Source: Gammaproteobacteria bacterium RIFCSPHIGHO2_12_FULL_45_12 (GTDB lineage: Bacteria; Pseudomonadota; Gammaproteobacteria; DSM-16500). From it: a DNA stretch of 49,706 nt. The DNA lies in assembly GCA_001801665.1 (NCBI GenBank), contig MGYH01000015.1:7391-57096 (forward strand), in the 5' to 3' direction. Below are positions 43,997-49,706 of the stretch, one piece after another. How positions within the stretch are numbered: the stretch's first letter is position 1; each line of letters begins with the position of its first letter. The notes under the pieces are model-generated. The model saw only the letters and a program-made list of their open reading frames with translations. It was not told the origin of the DNA and did not search any database. The translations under genes were made by a program, and so were the position numbers.

Positions 43997-44676
43997 CTAT
44001 ACTTCAACAACCAGGCCAACAGCGCGTTCGTAAACGCTTCAGGCTGCTCCATTAAACTCATATGCCCCGCCTTTTTAATGATGACCAGTTCAGCATCAAG
44101 CATGTGAGAGACCAACTGTTCACTATCACTCACCCCAAAGATGGCATCCTCCACCGAATGAATCACCAAGGACTGGCACGCAATCGTCTGCAACAAAGGC
44201 ACGCAGTCTTCACGCATCAGCATCGCGCGCTCCTGAGGAATCAATGCATGCTGGTTGCGAAACAAGATGGACTTGACGGCTGGCAAACACGCCTTTTGAT
44301 AGACAAACCGCCGAGCTAGCTGGTCAATTAAGGGAGCCGTGCGGCCTTGCTCTGCTTCATTGATCATGTCGCGCCTTGCCTGTGCTTTTTCGGGCGAATC
44401 CAATTGCGCGCTGGTATTGGCGAGACATAGTTTTTGCACGCGCCCGGGCGCATGTCTCATCACTTCAAGGGCGACCCATCCACCCATCGAATGACCAGCC
44501 AACAGGAATGAATCAGGCGCAACGTGAAGGACGGCGGCAACCATAGCCTGAGGTGTGCTCGCTCGCGATAAATCAGGCACAATAATATTCACAAACTGGC
44601 GCAGGTGATTGATCTGATCACGCCACACACTCGCATCACACATCAAGCCTGGCAATAGCAACAATGAGGACTGCAT
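43993..44676 (-). CDS. Alpha/beta hydrolase (BioH-like fold), 227 aa
   Basis: LLLPGLMCDASVWRDQI; GHSMGGWVALEVM; HSVEDAIFGVSDSEQLV; KKAGHMSLMEQPEAF. Confidence 0.82.
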   Translation of the reverse strand: MQSSLLLLPGLMCDASVWRDQINHLRQFVNIIVPDLSRASTPQAMVAAVLHVAPDSFLLAGHSMGGWVALEVMRHAPGRVQKLCLANTSAQLDSPEKAQARRDMINEAEQGRTAPLIDQLARRFVYQKACLPAVKSILFRNQHALIPQERAMLMREDCVPLLQTIACQSLVIHSVEDAIFGVSDSEQLVSHMLDAELVIIKKAGHMSLMEQPEAFTNALLAWLLKYR

Positions 44677-44692
44677 CTGAATCCCCCTGGTT

Positions 44693-44771
44693 ATAGTAAG
44701 TAACCTAGCTTAGGTTACACAAATGGGCTATCATTCTGAGTAAAGCGAAGAATCTCCTAAAAATTACGAGA
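44693..44771 (+). repeat. Family C left-end fragment, copy C2
   Basis: ATAGTAAGTAACCTAGCTTAGGTTACACAAATGGGCTATCATTCTGAGTAAAGCGAAGAATCTCCTAAAAATTACGAG; no right end. Confidence 0.8.
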
Positions 44772-44797
44772 AAAAATATCAAAAACATTGGCACTTG

Positions 44798-45517
44798 TCA
44801 CCCTTTAAATTTGATGTGAGGCTGCCTGACCGAGTCATACCTGACACAAGATGCCTCAATCTCTTTTATCAGTTCATGAATAGGTCGCGTTAAATGATAG
44901 GCAATTTGGTATTCAGTATTAATGCGATAGTCGCCTCGTTTAAAAACATCCAGAAGCACAAAACGCAAGTTTTCATTATCGCAAAGCTTCTCAAGCGTCA
45001 TTTCATCATTTTTAAAACAAAAAATCATGGCCGCAAAGGATGACTTTATTTTCTCCTGATAATCCACGTTCAAATTAAAATAAGAACGTTCATTGTGTCC
45101 GCGAAAAGTATAAAAAATATTCTTAAATCCTGCCCTCGCTAACGAATCAAGAAGCTGAACACTTCCACCACCACGATACATCAAAACACCCTCATCGCTT
45201 AACTGATGAATGACATTTTTAAATGACACCGCATACAGATCATCCTGAGCGGGGTTCGCACGATTATAAATCGCACCACTATAGTAAATAATAGGGAATT
45301 TTCGTTCATGAAGAAACTGGAAGGCGTCATCCAAAAAAAAGTCAGCGACATAATCCACGTCCTTTCCATCCAGGATGTTCAATTGATACAAAATCTTGCG
45401 TGGGTCATCGATCAAGTAATTTTTTTGGTATCGTTTAATATCGCTGCTGTCACCGCCCATCACAAGCACATCGCCGCCAAATAAGGTGATATCTCTTTTC
45501 ATTTGCGGCATCTCCAC
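44798..45517 (-). CDS. Hypothetical protein, Rossmann/methyltransferase-like, 239 aa
   Basis: KILYQLNILDGKDVDYVADFFLDDAFQFLHERKFPIIYYSGAIYN ... VIHQLSDEGVLMYRGG suggests a degenerate class I methyltransferase layout; start may be 45502. Confidence 0.5.
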   Translation of the reverse strand: MEMPQMKRDITLFGGDVLVMGGDSSDIKRYQKNYLIDDPRKILYQLNILDGKDVDYVADFFLDDAFQFLHERKFPIIYYSGAIYNRANPAQDDLYAVSFKNVIHQLSDEGVLMYRGGGSVQLLDSLARAGFKNIFYTFRGHNERSYFNLNVDYQEKIKSSFAAMIFCFKNDEMTLEKLCDNENLRFVLLDVFKRGDYRINTEYQIAYHLTRPIHELIKEIEASCVRYDSVRQPHIKFKG

Positions 45518-45595
45518 GCCCCCCTCTGTTTAACACCCCACACTATCGCGACATGCCTATCCTTAGTATAGGTCAAAAAGACACCCCACATCTGA

Positions 45596-45776
45596 CATTT
45601 CCACGATCTTTTTGGAAATTTTAATTTTAAATCAATTAACTGTGTCATTCCCGCGCAGGCGGGAACCTATTTCTAATTTTACGTCTGTCGCCTATTCAAC
45701 ATGGGTTCCCGCCTGCGAGGGAATGACACTTCAAATTGTACATTTTAATCAAATCTGATTTTTATCATTTAATAAT
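45596..45776 (+). repeat. Family D element, copy D2
   Basis: CATTTCCACGATCTTTTTG left end; internal inverted GTGTCATTCCCGCGCAGGCGGGAAC / GTTCCCGCCTGCGAGGGAATGACAC; TTCAAATTGTACATTTTAATCAAATCTGATTTTT shared with D1. Confidence 0.8.
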
Positions 45777-45940
45777 TCACAAAAAAATAGCAATGGCTGA
45801 ATCGCAACCCAGTGTAAAATAACCCCGCACCTCTTGTTGGGAAGCTACCGCTTCTGATTTCGTCTTTTCCCAATAGTGTAATAGCTGACGCGCGTGCAGC
45901 ACCAATTGCTTACTCGTATGAGTATAAATGATGTGATATC
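45777..45940 (-). pseudogene. LysR-family regulator relic (HTH end / start of effector domain)
   Basis: Reverse-strand frame YHIIYTHTSKQLVLHARQLLHYWEKTKSEAVASQQEVRGYFTLGCDSAIAIFL*, stop near the D2 junction. Confidence 0.6.
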
Positions 45941-46081
45941 ATAATAGATAACCTAGCTTTGGTCTCAAAAATGAGCCGTCATTCTGAGCGAAGCGAAGAA
46001 TCTCCTAAATACACGAGATCCTCCGTCGCAAAAAACGCTCCTCAGGATGACAATTTCAACCTATGCTAGCTTGCTTACTAT
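45941..46081 (+). mobile_element. Family C element, copy C3 (degenerate TIRs)
   Basis: ATAATAGATAACCTAGCTTTGGTC ... AACCTATGCTAGCTTGCTTACTAT with full core. Confidence 0.8.
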
Positions 46082-46117
46082 ATTCAAAATCTACTTCATC
46101 TTTTTAGAAGAATTGAT

Positions 46118-47023
46118 ATGTATAAACTTAAAAAACCTTTTTTTAGCATAATGAAAAAAATTTCGTTAATAATGTTGAATGCATTTCGTCTCGTGATTCC
46201 TCAAAACGCCATGGCACCAAACACAGGAATAGTAAAAGTTAATGACATTAACATGTATTATGAATTACATGGAAAAAGCAATCTTCATCCTATTGTTTTA
46301 ATTTCTGGTTTCGCCTGTGACCACACTTTTTGGGAAAGCATTCTCAACCATTTGAGCGATAAATATCAAGTATTAATTTTTGATAATCGTGGAATAGGAC
46401 AGACTGATAGCCCCAATCATTCTTATTCTATTGATATGATGGCTGATGACGTGATGGAATTGAGTAATAAACTGAGCTTGACGAAACCGATTATTATTGG
46501 TCAATCGATGGGTAGCGCAATCGCACAAAATATTGGAAAACGATATAAAAATCAAATTAACAAAATCGTGTTAATGAATACTTTTAATCATCTGACTAAA
46601 GCGCCCGAAATGGCATTTGAACTGACAGGTGAATTACAACGCATGAATTTTCCAATAACGTATCGTGTACAATCTCTTGCGCCATGGGTTTTTTCTAGTG
46701 AATTTCTTTCTCAAGCGAATCAATTAACAAATCTGATTAAGATCGCGCAAGATAACCCCTATCCACAATCTTTAATTGGATATGAACGTCAATTGGGTGC
46801 ATTAAAATCGTTTGATTCACGTTCATGGTTACATGAAATTAAATCGCCTACCTTGATTATTGCTGGCGAGGAAGACATTATTTCGCCCTTAGCTGGATCA
46901 AAAGAGGTGCAGAATGGTATCGGAAATAATACACAATTGCTAATGATACCAGGAGGACATGCCAGTCCGATTGAGCAGCCTACTCTGGTCATTAAATCGA
47001 TCTTAAATTTTATTGATAAATAG
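46118..47023 (+). CDS. Alpha/beta hydrolase, 301 aa, possible exported N-terminus
   Basis: MYYELHGKSNLHPIVLISGFACDHTFWESIL; GQSMGSAIAQ; AGEEDIISPLAGS; GGHASPIEQP. Confidence 0.83.
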   Translation: MYKLKKPFFSIMKKISLIMLNAFRLVIPQNAMAPNTGIVKVNDINMYYELHGKSNLHPIVLISGFACDHTFWESILNHLSDKYQVLIFDNRGIGQTDSPNHSYSIDMMADDVMELSNKLSLTKPIIIGQSMGSAIAQNIGKRYKNQINKIVLMNTFNHLTKAPEMAFELTGELQRMNFPITYRVQSLAPWVFSSEFLSQANQLTNLIKIAQDNPYPQSLIGYERQLGALKSFDSRSWLHEIKSPTLIIAGEEDIISPLAGSKEVQNGIGNNTQLLMIPGGHASPIEQPTLVIKSILNFIDK

Positions 47024-47040
47024 TAATTTTTTTATGTACT

Positions 47041-47168
47041 ATAGTAGGCAACCTAGCTTATGCTTCATAATGAGCCGTCATTCTGAGCGAAGCGAAGAAT
47101 CTTCTAAAAAACACGGGATCCTTCGCCGCAAAAAACGCTCCAGAGGATGACAGTTGCGACCTAAGCAA
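47041..47168 (+). repeat. Family C element, copy C4 (right TIR decayed)
   Basis: ATAGTAGGCAACCTAGCTTATGCTT...GAGCGAAGCGAAGAATCTTC...GGATGACAGTTGCGACCTAAGCAA. Confidence 0.8.
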
Positions 47169-47182
47169 TATAATGGAATAAC

Positions 47183-48043
47183 ATGAGAATTAAACTAGGA
47201 AGTATTATATTTTATAGTATGGTGGCACTTCTCCTGTTAGCCATCGTTTCATTTTGGGGATTTTATTGGGCAGTCAATCCAATCAAAATCAACAGCCTGA
47301 TAACCCCACAACGATTAAACATGGCATATGAAACCATTCATCTTAAGACTGCTGATAATATCAAGCTAATTGCTTGGTACATTCCTTCAAAAATTAAAAC
47401 CAATAAAGCTATTATTTTGTTGCATGGGTACCCAGCCGATAAAGGCGATATTTTGCCATCTACAGCATTTTTGCATGAGAAATACAATTTACTTTATCTT
47501 GATTTTCGATATTTTGGCCAAAGTGAGGGGCATTATTCTAGCATTGGAAAGCATGAGGTATTGGATTTGCTGAGTGCGGTTAATTATTTGCATGTAGAAA
47601 AGAATATTTCGCACATCGGTGTGTGGGGATTTTCCATGGGCGGAGCTGTTGCACTAATGGGCGCGGCACAAACTAAGTTGATAGATTCAATCGTTGTCAT
47701 ATCACCCTACGCTAGACTTGATTGGATAGCGGATGAATATTTCAAGATACCTATCCTACGTTATCTTTTCGCAAAACTATTATCATGGTGGGCATATTAT
47801 ATTTTGGATATTGATATACACCAAATATCACCCGCTCAATCAATTAAAATCATAACCATTCCTGTGTTTTTAATTTATTCGAAAGTCGATAGTGTTGTTC
47901 CTTATCGCCATGGAAATTTAATAGAGAAAAATATGCCCGTTAATGATACGTCTAACGTGAAAGTCTTTGACATTCTTGAACATGGCCAAATACCATCATC
48001 ACTTAACCATGACATTACACAATTTTTTGACAAAACGTTGTAG
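47183..48043 (+). CDS. Membrane-anchored alpha/beta hydrolase, 286 aa
   Basis: N-terminal TM; AIILLHGYPADKGD; GVWGFSMGGAVALMGA; YSKVDSVVPYRHG; EHGQIPSS. Confidence 0.8.
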   Translation: MRIKLGSIIFYSMVALLLLAIVSFWGFYWAVNPIKINSLITPQRLNMAYETIHLKTADNIKLIAWYIPSKIKTNKAIILLHGYPADKGDILPSTAFLHEKYNLLYLDFRYFGQSEGHYSSIGKHEVLDLLSAVNYLHVEKNISHIGVWGFSMGGAVALMGAAQTKLIDSIVVISPYARLDWIADEYFKIPILRYLFAKLLSWWAYYILDIDIHQISPAQSIKIITIPVFLIYSKVDSVVPYRHGNLIEKNMPVNDTSNVKVFDILEHGQIPSSLNHDITQFFDKTL

Positions 48044-48082
48044 TGGCCTGCGGCATGATTGCAACAACGCCTTGAATTTATG

Positions 48083-49438
48083 TTAAGGTGAATGATCTTT
48101 TAGCGACCTATTCTTCATGGCTAGCCAACTGATTATTAACCCAACACTAACAAAGACTGCGGCAGGAATAATATTGTGAAGCGGTAAAAATGCAATGGCA
48201 CTCAGGTTCAATACGACTGCTAGACAGGGAATAAATGTTGGAACGTAAAAAACTTTTGAACATTTTTTTTCTCCCCTCTCTTTAAACTTAATTGCTATCA
48301 AAGCAATACTACTAAATGAAAATACGGTCAAGACGATCGCGCTAGTCGAACTGGCAAGCTCTTCAAGTGTACCTACTAATCCTAGTCCAAGCACCAATGG
48401 AAATATAGCCAAAATAGCAATATACGGTGTGCGGTACTGACGATGAACAGACTGTAAAAATGTTGGCATAAGCTTGGCTTTTGACATACCATAAAGCAAA
48501 CGCGATGCTGTAATATAATTCAATAGTGTTGTATTAGAAACTGCAAAAATTGCAATAAATGAAAATAGATAGCTTGGCATAGCTGGATAAGACTTGCTGA
48601 CTACATCTAACAACGGTGCCTCTGATTGGCTAAGTTCACTACCTGGAATAATGGTTGTCGCCATCCAGCTCACCCCTAAATATAAGAGTCCAGCAGCACC
48701 GAGAGAAGAAAGCATGGCACGCGGTAAATTTTTTTCTGGCTGCTTGACCTCTTCTGCAACATTTGCAAGATCTTCAAAGCCTGTAAATGCAAAAAACGCT
48801 AGCGCGGCACCTTGAAGTACATTTGTAATGCCAGGCATACTGCCTGGTTGTGTGACGACGGCATAAGTGTTTGATTTTGACAAATACCAAAAACCACAGA
48901 CAAGCACGATGGCTAAGCCGCTTACTTCAATCGCGGTACTAACTATATTCGCAATGGATGATTGCTTAATTCCGCGTACATTGATCAAAAGTAAAATGAT
49001 AAAAAAACAAGAGACACCAAACCAATCTGGAAAATTAAAACCAAACGTCCTGAGATAACCTACAAATGCTTGCGATAACGTTGACATTGAGAAGATAGTT
49101 GCACTAAAGAGAAGTATGCCCGAAAAGAGTGAGAGCCACTGACGACCAAAAGCCTCTAGAATATAAATTGAGACTCCTCCACTCTTAGGGAAACGGCTGC
49201 CCAGTTCGCTGTAGCTCCCCGCGGTGAAAAAAACCACTCCCATGGCTATCGCAAATGAAAGCCAAGTCAAGGGACCCGCGTGTCCCGCAATTTTTCCAAC
49301 AATGGCATAAATTCCAGCACCGAGTATATCACCCACGCCATAGATAATTAAGGCACCTAAACCGAGAGCTCGAATCAAGCCGCTCTGAGATTTTTTGTCC
49401 ATTTGAATATCCTTATTATATTTTACGTGTTTCTCCAA
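48083..49438 (-). CDS. APC-family amino acid permease, 451 aa
   Basis: GLGALIIYGVGDILGAGIYAIVGKIAGHAGPLTWLSFAIA; GFEDLANVAEEVKQPEKNLPRAM. Confidence 0.9.
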   Translation of the reverse strand: MEKHVKYNKDIQMDKKSQSGLIRALGLGALIIYGVGDILGAGIYAIVGKIAGHAGPLTWLSFAIAMGVVFFTAGSYSELGSRFPKSGGVSIYILEAFGRQWLSLFSGILLFSATIFSMSTLSQAFVGYLRTFGFNFPDWFGVSCFFIILLLINVRGIKQSSIANIVSTAIEVSGLAIVLVCGFWYLSKSNTYAVVTQPGSMPGITNVLQGAALAFFAFTGFEDLANVAEEVKQPEKNLPRAMLSSLGAAGLLYLGVSWMATTIIPGSELSQSEAPLLDVVSKSYPAMPSYLFSFIAIFAVSNTTLLNYITASRLLYGMSKAKLMPTFLQSVHRQYRTPYIAILAIFPLVLGLGLVGTLEELASSTSAIVLTVFSFSSIALIAIKFKERGEKKCSKVFYVPTFIPCLAVVLNLSAIAFLPLHNIIPAAVFVSVGLIISWLAMKNRSLKDHSP

Positions 49439-49449
49439 TCGTCTGAACT

Positions 49450-49597
49450 ATAGTAGGTAACCTAGCTTCGGTTGAAACTGCCCTGAGGCGCGTTTTTTGC
49501 GACGAAGGATCTCGTGTTTTTTTGGAGATTCTTCGCTTCGCTCTGAATGACGGGCTTCGCTCAGAATGACAGCTCATTTTGGTAACCTAAGCCAGGT
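49450..49597 (-). mobile_element. Family C element, copy C5 (inverted core, right TIR interrupted)
   Basis: ATAGTAGGTAACCTAGCTTCGGTT...GCGTTTTTTGCGACGAAGGATCTCG...AACCTAAGCCAGG then Family D sequence. Confidence 0.8.
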
Positions 49598-49601
49598 CTA
49601 A

Positions 49602-49706
49602 CATTTCCACGATCCTTTTAAAAATTTTTTAATTTTAAATCTATTAACTGCGTCATTCCCTATTAACTGTGTCATTCCCGCGCAGGCGGGAACCCATTTT
49701 GAATAG
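49602..49706 (+). repeat. Family D element, copy D3 (truncated by window end)
   Basis: CATTTCCACGATCCTTTTAAAAATTTTTTAATTTTAAATCTATTAACTGCGTCATTCCC...CGCGCAGGCGGGAAC. Confidence 0.78.

Overview
The window is a gammaproteobacterial chromosome segment. Protein content and gene order suggest Legionellales/Coxiellaceae, but this is inference only. The core is ordinary housekeeping: lptG-lptF, pepA, valS, pyrG-kdsA, tilS-accA, dnaE, ppiD, tRNA-Asp, tRNA-Val, hup, lon, clpX, clpP, tig, tRNA-Leu, an FKBP/Mip-like PPIase, glpK, a LysR regulator with a permease, ggt, and cyoABCD. Between these are orphan proteins: a 744-aa multi-TM protein, a 400-aa lipase-like protein, 365-aa and 270-aa orphans, and a 73-aa Cys-rich membrane peptide. 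There is also a short entericidin-like lipoprotein gene missing from the ORF track. The most unusual content is a dense, layered set of non-autonomous intergenic repeats. Family A is a ~144-bp MITE with 14-bp TIRs and 9-bp target duplications; all three full copies lie in divergent promoter regions. A separate 150-bp element has IS903-like ends and a perfect 9-bp TSD and splits clpP from clpX. Family B is a GTAGGGTGGATTA..TAATCCACC palindrome that supplies the stop codons of two genes. Family C is a ~140-160 bp element with 24-bp TIRs, found at most gene boundaries from 43.8 to 49.7 kb. Family D has CATTTCCACGATC ends and is nested with B and C. A LysR gene relic is trapped between a D and a C element. 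No transposase, rRNA or CRISPR array was seen. All calls are by eye, without database searches.
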